Part shown: piece after piece, positions 43,433-51,418 of the stretch | Numbering within the stretch: the stretch's first letter is position 1 | Layout: each line of letters begins with the position of its first letter | Source of the DNA: Flavobacteriales bacterium | GTDB lineage: Bacteria; Bacteroidota; Bacteroidia; Flavobacteriales_D; Crocinitomicaceae | Length of the DNA: 64,000 bases | NCBI GenBank assembly: GCA_947462255.1 | Contig: CANHOA010000006.1 | Location: forward strand, 1 to 64,000 | Direction: 5' to 3' | Position numbers and translations under genes: made by a program | The notes under the pieces: generated by a model | Told to the model about the DNA's origin: nothing | Databases searched by the model: none | What the model saw: the letters and a program-made list of their open reading frames with translations, nothing else

Positions 43433-44068
43433 ATGAAAATAATATTGAATTTAACTGTAGCAATGATAATTGTACTAATTACAAGCGCTTGTTACCATAA
43501 AAGACCAGATATTATAGTAATTGGCACACAAACTTGGACGACTAAAAATTTGGATGTAGACACCTTCCGCAATGGTGAAGCCATACCAGAAGCTAAAACA
43601 TTTAATGATTGGCAAGCCGCAGGAGATAATAACCAACCTGCTTGGTGTTATTATGAAAATGATGTCGTCAATGGAAATAAATACGGTAAACTATACAATT
43701 GGTATGCGGTAAACGATGCGCGTGGCTTATCTCCATCAGGTTGGCATATTCCAACAGATTTAGAATGGACAGTGCTTTTTACTTTTTTAGGTGGTAATGA
43801 GGCAGCAGGTAAAAAAATGAAATCTTCATCAGGATGGTCTAGAGATGGCAATGGCACGAATAGCATCGGTTTTACAGGGCTTCCGAGCGGTTCTCGCAAC
43901 TACTATGGAGCTTTCGGCGATGTTGGCTATTTCGGCAGTTGGTGGAGTGCTTCTGAGACCAATGGAGCATTTGCTTGGATTCGGTTTTTGGACCACAAAT
44001 ATATCAATCGGAACCGAAGCTATGACGAAAAGAGTAGCGGTTTTTCTGTTCGTTGTGTGAAGGATTAG
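43433..44068 (+). CDS. FISUMP-domain lipoprotein
   Basis: 211 aa. Lipobox TSAC puts the lipidated Cys at residue 20. The rest is one Fibrobacter succinogenes major paralogous (FISUMP) domain: VIGTQTWTTKNLDVDTFRNG, the YGKLYNWYAV and GWHIPTDLEW motifs, then GLPSGSRNYYGAF, GSWWSASE, and the closing SGFSVRCVKD, which all match. The family is widespread on Bacteroidota and Fibrobacter surfaces; its activity is unknown, although a C-type-lectin-like fold has been suggested. The gene is bounded by two exact 32-base copies of the palindromic repeat. Confidence 0.85.
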   Translation: MKIILNLTVAMIIVLITSACYHKRPDIIVIGTQTWTTKNLDVDTFRNGEAIPEAKTFNDWQAAGDNNQPAWCYYENDVVNGNKYGKLYNWYAVNDARGLSPSGWHIPTDLEWTVLFTFLGGNEAAGKKMKSSSGWSRDGNGTNSIGFTGLPSGSRNYYGAFGDVGYFGSWWSASETNGAFAWIRFLDHKYINRNRSYDEKSSGFSVRCVKD

Positions 44069-44069
44069 T

Positions 44070-44205
44070 TGTGTCTCTCGATGCACCGTGTCTCTCGACT
44101 CCGCTCGATCCACTTAAAGCTCATCGAGCGCTTGTGCTGAGCCTGTCGAAGTAAGTCGAGATGAGCGATACCGAAGTAAACTAAGATGAGCTCGATCCAC
44201 TTCAA
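44070..44205. repeat. Palindromic interspersed repeat, copy 2
   Basis: Contains the 32-base match to copy 1 (44084-44115), an element with GCTGAGCCTGTCGAAG typical of bacterial interspersed repeats, and GTCGAGATGAGCGATACCGA plus AGTAA (44155-44179), which recurs at 45768-45792. It lies between the convergent FISUMP and kelch genes. Confidence 0.7.
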
Positions 44206-44211
44206 ACCCCA

Positions 44212-45297
44212 TCACTCAATTATCAGTACTTTTTTAATACTCCCATCCGCATACATATATAATTGGACGGTATTTGGTTGGAAGGTTGTTTCTCTACCCA
44301 ATACATCAACGATTTTAAGTAATTCTTGCTTGCTTTCTATTTCAAGGGTTGGAATAGATAATACAGGGTCAAATTTCCATGTTTGAAAAAGCCGTTCGTT
44401 CGATTCATCGATTCCTGTGGTGTAATAAAATTTATTATCCTTCGCTAATCCAATTCCTCCACGTCTGCCAATGGAAGGAATTCCAGGATAATTCATCCAT
44501 GTGTTCTGGCTTACATTGTATTTCCAGACATCGTTGTGAGAATTGCCAAGGCTATCAAGCCCAAAGCAAATGAATAAGTCATTGTTTATCACCGAAGCGC
44601 TTGAATGCGATCTTCCAAGAGAGGGAAAAATAGAAATTTGTGTCCATACATCCTGAGTGGGGGTGTATTCATATAGTTCATTATGGAAAAAATTAGTTTC
44701 ATCACGCCCAAATAGAAGATAGCCCTTATTATTCAAGGTTGTAGCAGATGATCTCCATAGGTTGCCGTATGGAAAATTATTTTTTTGAATCCAAGTATTT
44801 GTTGCGATGCTATACGCCCATACTTCATTGATGGCAAGATATAAGGATGTTTTTCCCCCAATGATATAAGCAGTATCATTTAGTACAAAGCTAGCTGCAC
44901 CACTGCGCCCGATTCCCGGAAGTGGGGTAAGTGCTGTCCAAGTATTTGTAGTAGGATTATATTCCCATAAATCATTCAGGAATTGCGTTCCATTGTATCC
45001 TCCAAAAACATAGCCTTTTCCGCTTGAACTTGAAAATCCACTTGCGTATTGTCTTTCGGCATTCATAGGCAAGGATGCGATGGAAAACCATGAATTATCG
45101 ATAAGATTTAGGCCGTAAAAATCCCTTTCAACCGACCACCAAGGTGTCATTCCAGTTCCGAAATAAGCGGAGTCTCCAATAACAAATCCTGTCCCATCGT
45201 CTCTTTGGGTACCTGGGAAATCCGTTAGTTGTTGCCAGTTTTGAGCTGTAGCTTGAAAAAGAAGGCCCGTCACAGCTATAAGAAGGAGGTGTTTCAT
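44212..45297 (-). CDS. Kelch-repeat protein with T9SS sorting domain
   Basis: 361 aa. Signal peptide ends near residue 18 (LLFQATAQ). Six kelch-type blades follow, each with a G-G/Y-Y turn and W about 20 residues later (KGYVFGGYNGTQFLNDLWEYN; AYIIGGKTSLYLAINEVWAY), making a beta-propeller. The last 45 residues (ELLKIVDVLGRETTFQ... LYMYADGSIKKVLIIE) are a T9SS type A sorting domain, so the protein should be secreted or fixed to the cell surface. Binding partner unknown. Repeat elements lie at both ends. Confidence 0.8.
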   Translation of the reverse strand: MKHLLLIAVTGLLFQATAQNWQQLTDFPGTQRDDGTGFVIGDSAYFGTGMTPWWSVERDFYGLNLIDNSWFSIASLPMNAERQYASGFSSSSGKGYVFGGYNGTQFLNDLWEYNPTTNTWTALTPLPGIGRSGAASFVLNDTAYIIGGKTSLYLAINEVWAYSIATNTWIQKNNFPYGNLWRSSATTLNNKGYLLFGRDETNFFHNELYEYTPTQDVWTQISIFPSLGRSHSSASVINNDLFICFGLDSLGNSHNDVWKYNVSQNTWMNYPGIPSIGRRGGIGLAKDNKFYYTTGIDESNERLFQTWKFDPVLSIPTLEIESKQELLKIVDVLGRETTFQPNTVQLYMYADGSIKKVLIIE

Positions 45298-45369
45298 GGT
45301 TTGTGAAATTACAAAATGTATTTAATAACTAACGCTCTAAACGATTTTGAATTTTAAGAAAAAGGATTT

Positions 45370-45645
45370 TTCACTATTGTCCTCCGCCCCGGCGGAAGAT
45401 ATCGGACGCTATTCTTTGTCCTTTTGTCTTGATACAAAAGAACGAAAAAATCAAGGCTCTGAATTTCTATTTTGTTCGCAAATCATTTTATAGCCATAAC
45501 TTACAACTCGTTGCGAACAATTTTAACTCCTTTCTGAAACTTAAATTTTTCAAAAATGTTCTTACAGAAATTTCAAAAATTAATAGTTTCAGTTCAGTAG
45601 TAAAAACCATGAAATTCAAGGCCGAATATTTCCGCTTTGAATTAT
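45370..45645. repeat. Probable interspersed repeat with two hairpins
   Basis: CTTTTGT and ACAAAAG (45421-45440) form a 7-bp stem, and TTGTTCGCAA (45472-45481) and TTGCGAACAA (45511-45520) a 10-bp stem. CCTTTTGTCTTGATACAAAA followed by GAACGAAAAAATCAAGGC is a sequence type I recall as recurring between genes in Bacteroidota genomes. A 72-codon frame at 45429-45647 is a by-product. Together with the palindromic repeat at 45716 this fills the non-coding stretch 45298-45864. Confidence 0.45.
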
Positions 45646-45715
45646 AAAAACATGCTATTTTTTTTTTAATGAAAACTTGTACAAGAGAATGATTGTATTG
45701 AACTAAGACTTGGGT

Positions 45716-45832
45716 ACCGTGCATCTCGACTCCGCTCGATGCCCTTGTAATTAGCTAATCGAGCGTAGTCGAGATGAGCGATACCGAAGTAAGTCGAGAG
45801 ACACGTTATTGAAGCCGAGATGCATCTCGACC
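45716..45832. repeat. Palindromic interspersed repeat, copy 3
   Basis: ATCTCGACTCCGCTCGAT (45723-45740) pairs with ATCGAGCGTAGTCGAGAT (45758-45775), 17 of 18 positions. GTCGAGATGAGCGATACCGA plus AGTAA (45768-45792) repeats copy 2. A further inverted TCGAGAGACACG lies at 45794-45805. Confidence 0.72.
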
Positions 45833-45864
45833 CTCTTCTGAAAAAATCTTCCTATCTTTACTCA

Positions 45865-45963
45865 ATGAATTGGAAAGAAGCCATACGAAACTATTTTCCC
45901 GATATTTGGCAGTACTTGGTCATCATATTTATCATGATTCTAGCCGCCATTTTTATACTTTAG
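45865..45963 (+). CDS. Very small single-helix membrane protein (32 aa)
   Basis: An ATG at 45865 opens 32 codons ending in TAG at 45961-45963. The product has a short amphipathic start (MNWKEAIRNYFPDI) and one hydrophobic helix (WQYLVIIFIMILAAIFIL). It ends four bases before the next gene. TATCTTTA at 45852-45859, a -7-like box lacking the final G, lies upstream. Composition and placement make it plausible; a chance ORF cannot be excluded. Confidence 0.42.
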   Translation: MNWKEAIRNYFPDIWQYLVIIFIMILAAIFIL

Positions 45964-45967
45964 CCTT

Positions 45968-48343
45968 ATGAAGTCATCAACCTTTTTTTTCTCAGCGATT
46001 CAAAAATTCCTTTTTGTTGGATTTTTATCTTTTTTGCTCTGCCTTCCAAACCAAGCGTTGGCGCAATTAAACGTAGATTCTTTATCGCACATTAATTACC
46101 AGCAATTACATGCTGCTAACTTAAATGATGTTTGGGGCTACGTTGATGAATTAGGGAATGAATACGCGCTTGTTGGAACGTCAAAAGGCACTTCTATTGT
46201 TGATGTGACGGATCCTGCTAATCCTGTTGAGATTTTTTGGTTACCGGGTTCAGAGTCCATTTGGCGAGATCCTTCTTCGCATGGAGATTATGCTTATGTA
46301 ACTACTGAAGCGGAAGATGGGATGCTAATTATCGATTTAGGTCCTTTACCACAATCTACTAATTTGACCACCACCTTATACACTGGCCCAACTAACAATC
46401 CTTGGCAATCGGCGCATACTTGTTTTGTTGATGAATTTGGCTACGCATACGTTTTTGGGGCAAATCGTGGAAATGGTGGAGTAATAATTTTAGATGTTTT
46501 CACCAATCCAATGGCGCCTGTTGAAGTGGGTGTTTTTGATAATTGGTATTGCCACGACGGTTACGTGCGAAATGACACGATGTATTTATCCCACGTCTAT
46601 GATGGTTTTTTAAGTATTGTGGAGGTAAGCAATAAAGCTATTCCTCAATTATTAGGGACAAAAACAACGCCGAGTAGTTTCACACACAATAGTTGGCCTT
46701 CGGTTAACGGTCAATTTGTTTTTACTACTGATGAGGTTTCGGGTGCGTTTATCGCTGCCTACGATATCTCGGATCCAACGAATATTGTAGAAGTTGATCG
46801 CGTACAAAATTCACCAGGTTCAGGGGTGCTTCCGCACAATACGCACGTCTTGGGGGATTACTTGATTACCAGTTATTATTCAGATGGAATTGTTGTTCAC
46901 GATATCACGTATCCCTACAACATGATAAAGGTTGGTCAGTTCGACACCTATGTGGGACAAACAGTTAGTTACGATGGATGTTGGGGTGTGTATCCTTTCT
47001 TTCCTTCAGGAACAACTGTGGCGGCTGATATCACCAATGGACTTTTTGTGCTAGGACCTCAGTACGAAAAAGCGAGTTATTTGGAGGGCGACATTACCGA
47101 TGCAAATACGACCTTAGCTTTGCAGAATGTGGCGGTCCATATTCTTCCAAACGATCAAACTGATTATACGGCCCTAAACGGACATTATGCCACAGGAATG
47201 CTCATTCAGGGAAGCGTTCAGGTGGAGTATTCAAAAGTGGGTTATTTTCCAGTGATTGAAACCGTGAATTTAGTTCAAGGGCAAATCACCATTCACGATG
47301 TTCAGTTGGTGCCCATCGCACCTTACAACCTTACTGTTGTTGTTACTGAACAAGGTACAGGAAATCTCATAAGTAACGCACAAATAAAATTGGTTCATCC
47401 ATTAATTGAGCACATTGGGGTCACGAACGGAATTGGGGAAGAAGATTTTGTGTTGTTTTACCAGCAAAATTATCGCGTTCACGTTGGAAAGTGGGGGTAT
47501 CAATCCATTTGCTTCGATACCCTAATCGATCAAAACACGGTTGTTTTAGCCATCGAATTGCCTATTGGCTATTACGATGATTTTGAATTTGATTTTGGGT
47601 GGGGAATTAATGGCGCCGCTACAACAGGGACTTGGGAAAGAGGAATTCCTAAGCCAACAAGCTCTGGTTCTGCAATAGGTGAAGACGCTCCCTACGATTG
47701 CGGAAAATTAGCCTATGTAACGGGTAATAATCCCAATTTACATCCCGATTTTGACGATGTGGATGAAGGTGAAACCATTTTAACATCCCCTCCAATGGAT
47801 TTAACAACTTACACCAATCCGTATTTTAATTACTCCCGCGGGTTTTATTGTTACTACGGTCCTTATTTGGTGGATGATACTTTAAAGATTTATGCTTCGA
47901 ATGGAACCACCACCGTTTTAATTGATGCCGTAGGCGCGCCGCAGGGAAATGCCATGGCTTGGGAATCGAAGAGCATCGCATTAACCGGTTTGTTGCCCAT
48001 TACTAATTCAATGCAAATTAGCATTCATATTTCTGATGAAAATCCCGATATCAACATTACTGAAGCTGCTTTTGATTACTTTACAGTAAGCAATAGTAAT
48101 GTCGCTGAGGTGCCAATGCTTAACAAGTCGACCTTGTATGCATATCCGGTTCCTATGAATGATAAAGTAAACTTAGTTGGCTTAACAATTAACCAAGATT
48201 TAAACTTGTTTGATGCTACGGGTCAGTTATTAGCTAATTTTATGGTGAACAGCGAAAACATGACATTTGATTTAAGCAAATTTCAAAATAAGGTGTTTAT
48301 TTTTGTTCAAGGAACCAATACGCTGAGGGTTTTGAAGAATTAA
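45968..48343 (+). CDS. Choice-of-anchor B (LVIVD-repeat) protein with T9SS domain
   Basis: 791 aa. Signal peptide ends about residue 32 (NQALAQ). Blades of the LVIVD/choice-of-anchor B propeller follow: EYALVGTSKGTSIVDVTDPANP, HGDYAYVTTEA, and GVIILDVFTNP. A carboxypeptidase-regulatory-like beta sandwich (about 375-470), a second such domain and a MAM-like domain (FEFDFGWGINGAATTGTWERG) come next. The C-terminus (LYAYPVPMNDKVNLV...NLFDATGQLLANF...VLKN) is a T9SS sorting domain. A secreted adhesive or binding role is inferred from the domains. Confidence 0.82.
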   Translation: MKSSTFFFSAIQKFLFVGFLSFLLCLPNQALAQLNVDSLSHINYQQLHAANLNDVWGYVDELGNEYALVGTSKGTSIVDVTDPANPVEIFWLPGSESIWRDPSSHGDYAYVTTEAEDGMLIIDLGPLPQSTNLTTTLYTGPTNNPWQSAHTCFVDEFGYAYVFGANRGNGGVIILDVFTNPMAPVEVGVFDNWYCHDGYVRNDTMYLSHVYDGFLSIVEVSNKAIPQLLGTKTTPSSFTHNSWPSVNGQFVFTTDEVSGAFIAAYDISDPTNIVEVDRVQNSPGSGVLPHNTHVLGDYLITSYYSDGIVVHDITYPYNMIKVGQFDTYVGQTVSYDGCWGVYPFFPSGTTVAADITNGLFVLGPQYEKASYLEGDITDANTTLALQNVAVHILPNDQTDYTALNGHYATGMLIQGSVQVEYSKVGYFPVIETVNLVQGQITIHDVQLVPIAPYNLTVVVTEQGTGNLISNAQIKLVHPLIEHIGVTNGIGEEDFVLFYQQNYRVHVGKWGYQSICFDTLIDQNTVVLAIELPIGYYDDFEFDFGWGINGAATTGTWERGIPKPTSSGSAIGEDAPYDCGKLAYVTGNNPNLHPDFDDVDEGETILTSPPMDLTTYTNPYFNYSRGFYCYYGPYLVDDTLKIYASNGTTTVLIDAVGAPQGNAMAWESKSIALTGLLPITNSMQISIHISDENPDINITEAAFDYFTVSNSNVAEVPMLNKSTLYAYPVPMNDKVNLVGLTINQDLNLFDATGQLLANFMVNSENMTFDLSKFQNKVFIFVQGTNTLRVLKN

Positions 48344-48406
48344 TTGTGAATTAATAACAAGCTTTGAATTGGCTTACTTAAATTAATAGCTTAATTTTAC
48401 CCTTGT

Positions 48407-49366
48407 ATGGCTGAGGTTCAAAGAGATCTATCGATTGTTATTCCATTGTATAATGAGGAAGAATCCTTACCTGAGTTGTGTGGATGGATAACTCGAGTTG
48501 TAGAAAAAAATCAACTTTCCGCTGAAATTTTATTTATAGATGACGGTAGTACGGATGGTTCATGGTCTGTGATTCAGTCATTGGCCAGCACCAATTCTTC
48601 CATTAAAGCAATACAATTTCAACGAAATTATGGCAAATCTGCTGCCTTGCATACCGGTTTTGAGGCGGCTTCTGGAAAAGTAGTCATCACGATGGATGCC
48701 GACATGCAAGATTCGCCAGATGAAATTCCCGGATTATATGCCATGGTTATGGAACAAGGGTTTGATGTTGTTTCTGGTTGGAAAAAGAAGCGCCATGATC
48801 CGCTGTCCAAAACAATTCCTACCAAACTCTACAATTGGGCAGCACGAAGAATAACAGGTATCCATCTTCATGATTTTAATTGTGGATTGAAAGCCTATAA
48901 ACTTGCAGTTGTCAAAAGCATTGAGTTGTATGGCGACATGCATCGCTACATTCCAGCTTTAGCAAAATATGCAGGATTTAAAAATATCGGCGAATGTGTT
49001 GTTCAGCACCAAGCCAGAAAATATGGTGTAACTAAATTTGGATTGAACCGATTTTTGAATGGTCCTTTGGATTTAATGACCGTTGCTTTTATGGGAAAAT
49101 TTGGTAAAAAACCCATGCATTTCTTTGGTGCATTAGGGACGCTCATGTTTTTTATTGGATTTGCTTTAGCCCTTTATCTTGGTATCGATAAACTATTTAT
49201 TAATGAAAATGGAAGGTTATTGGCGGAACGTACCGAGTTTTTTATCGCCTTGGTTGCTATGATCGTAGGAGTTCAATTTTTCATGACAGGATTCATCGCC
49301 GAAATAATCGGAAGAAATGCTAGCAGTCGAAATAATTATTTAATTCAACAGAAGATAGGCGTATGA
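48407..49366 (+). CDS. Glycosyltransferase family 2, polyprenyl-phosphate type
   Basis: 319 aa. GT-A domain: VIPLYNEEESLPEL, ILFIDDGSTDGSW, and MDADMQDSPDEIPGL supply the nucleotide- and metal-binding Asp residues. Two C-terminal helices (GALGTLMFFIGFALALYLG; FFIALVAMIVGVQFFMTGF) match the GtrB/ArnC/DPM1-like group that transfers a sugar to undecaprenyl phosphate at the inner membrane. The stop overlaps the next start as ATGA. It opens the glycan cluster 48407-53643. Confidence 0.88.
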   Translation: MAEVQRDLSIVIPLYNEEESLPELCGWITRVVEKNQLSAEILFIDDGSTDGSWSVIQSLASTNSSIKAIQFQRNYGKSAALHTGFEAASGKVVITMDADMQDSPDEIPGLYAMVMEQGFDVVSGWKKKRHDPLSKTIPTKLYNWAARRITGIHLHDFNCGLKAYKLAVVKSIELYGDMHRYIPALAKYAGFKNIGECVVQHQARKYGVTKFGLNRFLNGPLDLMTVAFMGKFGKKPMHFFGALGTLMFFIGFALALYLGIDKLFINENGRLLAERTEFFIALVAMIVGVQFFMTGFIAEIIGRNASSRNNYLIQQKIGV

Positions 49367-49905
49367 GCCAAAGGCTTGTGATTGATTCATCATGGACACT
49401 TTTCTTAGACAGAGACGGGGTAATTAATCAGCGCATTGACAATGATTATGTCTTGCAGCAAAGTGATTTTTTATTTTGTAATGGCGCGCTAAAAGCCATT
49501 GAAATATGCAGTAATCATTTTCAATATATTTTTGTTGTAACCAATCAACAATGCATAGCTAAAGGATTATTAAAGGAAACAGAATTGGCATTGATTCATG
49601 AAGATATGTGTGCTCAGATAAAGTCCTCCGGTGGAAAGATTACTAAGGTTTATGCTGCACCAGAGTTAAAGAATGACCCTTCATCCACACGAAAACCAGC
49701 TCCGTTTATGGCCTTGAAGGCTCAAGCTGAATACGCAGGCATTGATTTTTCTAGTTCCATTATGGTGGGAGATACCGATTCAGATATTGAATTCGGACAG
49801 CGTTTAGGCATGAAAACGGTATTAATTGAGTCCAAAGAAGTAATCAATTCTACCCCAGATTTTCGTTTCGCTTCATTGTATGATTTTTCAATCGCTTTGG
49901 TATGA
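49363..49905 (+). CDS. HAD phosphatase, GmhB-like (heptose bisphosphate phosphatase family)
   Basis: 180 aa. Motif I FLDRDGVINQR has nucleophile D16 and acid/base D18. VVTNQQCIAKG is motif II, KPAPFMALKAQ holds the motif III Lys, and MVGDTDSDIEFG is motif IV. The order and the DRDGVIN wording match D-glycero-D-manno-heptose 1,7-bisphosphate and histidinol phosphatases. The neighbours (GT2, GT9) favour a heptose-phosphate substrate. It lacks the four-Cys zinc loop seen in many GmhB. Overlaps both neighbours by ATGA. Confidence 0.78.
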   Translation: MSQRLVIDSSWTLFLDRDGVINQRIDNDYVLQQSDFLFCNGALKAIEICSNHFQYIFVVTNQQCIAKGLLKETELALIHEDMCAQIKSSGGKITKVYAAPELKNDPSSTRKPAPFMALKAQAEYAGIDFSSSIMVGDTDSDIEFGQRLGMKTVLIESKEVINSTPDFRFASLYDFSIALV

Positions 49906-50651
49906 AAAGATACTTAATCATCCTTCTTATTTTTCCCTTTTTTTGTTTTAGTCAAACAAATACCATTGATAAAAAAGGCTTGAAACAGGGTGCTTGGGCG
50001 AAGTATTATCCCGATAATAAAACCCCCATTTATACTGGGCAATTTCTAGATAATAAGCCAATAGGCGAATTTCGATATTTTTTTCCGTCAGGTAAAGTGA
50101 AGGCCATTATTCAGCATCAGGCTAAAAACAACCTCTCTTATGCTAGGTTGTATTTTGAAAACGAACAACTTATGGCTGAAGGGCGATATAAAGAAATGAA
50201 AAAGGATTCTTTGTGGATAAATTATAATTCACAAGGATTTATTATCAGTAGAGAGATTTATGCTTTAGATAAGCTAAATGGCCTTAGGGTTACGTATTAT
50301 TTAGAGGGGCAGGGGGAAGATGAGGAAAAGATGCTGACGATTGAAAATTACAAAGACAGTTTATTAGATGGTTCTTTTGAATCCTTTTTCATGAAAGGAA
50401 ATATCGAAAAACAAGGAAATTATATCAAGGGTAATAAAGAAGGTATTTGGCTAATTTATAACCCAGACGGCCAGCTTGCTTCAAAAGCAAACTATAAAAA
50501 CGATGTTCTTCATGGCTGGTCTTATGCATACAATAGTAAGGGGGTAGAATTGAAAAAATTAATGTTTAAAAACGGAACAGCATTACTTGGAGATGAATTA
50601 ATAAAATACCTATCATTCTGTGAAAAAAATGGCATCGACCCAAACAATTAG
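49902..50651 (+). CDS. Exported MORN-repeat protein
   Basis: 249 aa. Signal peptide MKRYLIILLIFPFFCFSQ. Six or so MORN-type repeats follow: KQGAWAKYYPDNKTPIYTG, PIGEFRYFFPSGKVKAI, and NKEGIWLIYNPDGQLASKA, the last of which is closest to consensus. It resembles the 19758 protein in plan but lacks the Lys-rich tail. Role unknown; usually a membrane-associated scaffold. Its start overlaps the HAD stop as ATGA. Confidence 0.68.
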   Translation: MKRYLIILLIFPFFCFSQTNTIDKKGLKQGAWAKYYPDNKTPIYTGQFLDNKPIGEFRYFFPSGKVKAIIQHQAKNNLSYARLYFENEQLMAEGRYKEMKKDSLWINYNSQGFIISREIYALDKLNGLRVTYYLEGQGEDEEKMLTIENYKDSLLDGSFESFFMKGNIEKQGNYIKGNKEGIWLIYNPDGQLASKANYKNDVLHGWSYAYNSKGVELKKLMFKNGTALLGDELIKYLSFCEKNGIDPNN

Positions 50652-50656
50652 TTTTG

Positions 50657-50664
50657 TATCTTTG
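50657..50664 (+). promoter_or_regulatory. Internal -7 box before the lipoprotein gene
   Basis: TATCTTTG fits TAnnTTTG. It ends six bases before the ATG at 50671, suggesting separate, nearly leaderless transcription inside the cluster. No -33 element was recognised. Confidence 0.4.
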
Positions 50665-50670
50665 AATTAA

Positions 50671-51369
50671 ATGAAAATGATGAAAAATAGTATTTTAGTT
50701 TGTTTGCTTGCATTTTTGTTTTTTGCCTTGTCTAGCTGCAAAAAAGATTCGTCCATTTCATTGCCTTTACCCTTGAACCAACATTATTTTGGTCTCGATG
50801 CAGAAAGATATATTGTTTACAATGTGATTGAAATTAACCATGATGAAAATGCTGTCATAAAACATGATACGCTATACTATCAATTAAAAACCTTTATCGG
50901 TGATACCCTAGTAGACAATGAAGGGCGAATTGCACGCAAATTTTACCGATCCAAGCGACCGGATATCTTTAGTCCATGGGTGATTACTGATTTATGGACC
51001 GCTATTATTGAAAATAATAAAGCAGAATTAGTAGAAGAAAACCAGCGAATGGTTAAGTTGGTATTCCCAATATCATCGTCAAAACTATGGAATATCAATC
51101 AATTTAATTCCTTTGAGCAAGCGGATGCCTATTATGATTATATATTTAGTGGAAAAACCATAAACGGAATATTCTTCGATAGTACTGTTCGTGTGGAGCA
51201 AGAAAAGCAACGTAACTTGATTGCTTATAAGCGTAAATATGAAGAATATGCTGCTAATGTAGGTTTGATTCGTAAAGTATATAAAGACTTAACGATAATG
51301 AATTTTGATACACTAAACGTAAAATCAGGGAAAGAAATCTTTATGGATATTGTCGAATACGGCAATTAA
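50671..51369 (+). CDS. Hypothetical lipoprotein
   Basis: 232 aa. Lipobox ALSSC places the lipidated Cys at about residue 23. Two further Met codons (3 and 4) could also start it. The mature domain mixes beta strands and Trp/Tyr-rich segments (WVITDLWTAIIENN), with a final KSGKEIFMDIVEYG. I recognise no family. It sits inside the glycan cluster, so it may serve surface glycan assembly, but there is no motif to confirm it. Confidence 0.58.
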   Translation: MKMMKNSILVCLLAFLFFALSSCKKDSSISLPLPLNQHYFGLDAERYIVYNVIEINHDENAVIKHDTLYYQLKTFIGDTLVDNEGRIARKFYRSKRPDIFSPWVITDLWTAIIENNKAELVEENQRMVKLVFPISSSKLWNINQFNSFEQADAYYDYIFSGKTINGIFFDSTVRVEQEKQRNLIAYKRKYEEYAANVGLIRKVYKDLTIMNFDTLNVKSGKEIFMDIVEYGN

Positions 51370-51372
51370 TGC

Positions 51373-51402
51373 TTGGCAATTGCCAGCAATCGTTTATTTT
51401 TG
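51373..51402 (+). promoter_or_regulatory. Promoter of the GT9-GT4 pair
   Basis: TTG at 51373-51375, 19 bases, then TATTTTTG at 51395-51402: both elements of a Bacteroidota promoter at standard spacing, 16 bases before the GT9 start codon. Confidence 0.55.
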
Positions 51403-51418
51403 CCCTAAGCTATAACGG

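Noticed and set aside
45429-45647. Open frame of 72 codons
   Set aside because: It lies in an interspersed repeat with two inverted repeats, and the protein has no signal or domain.
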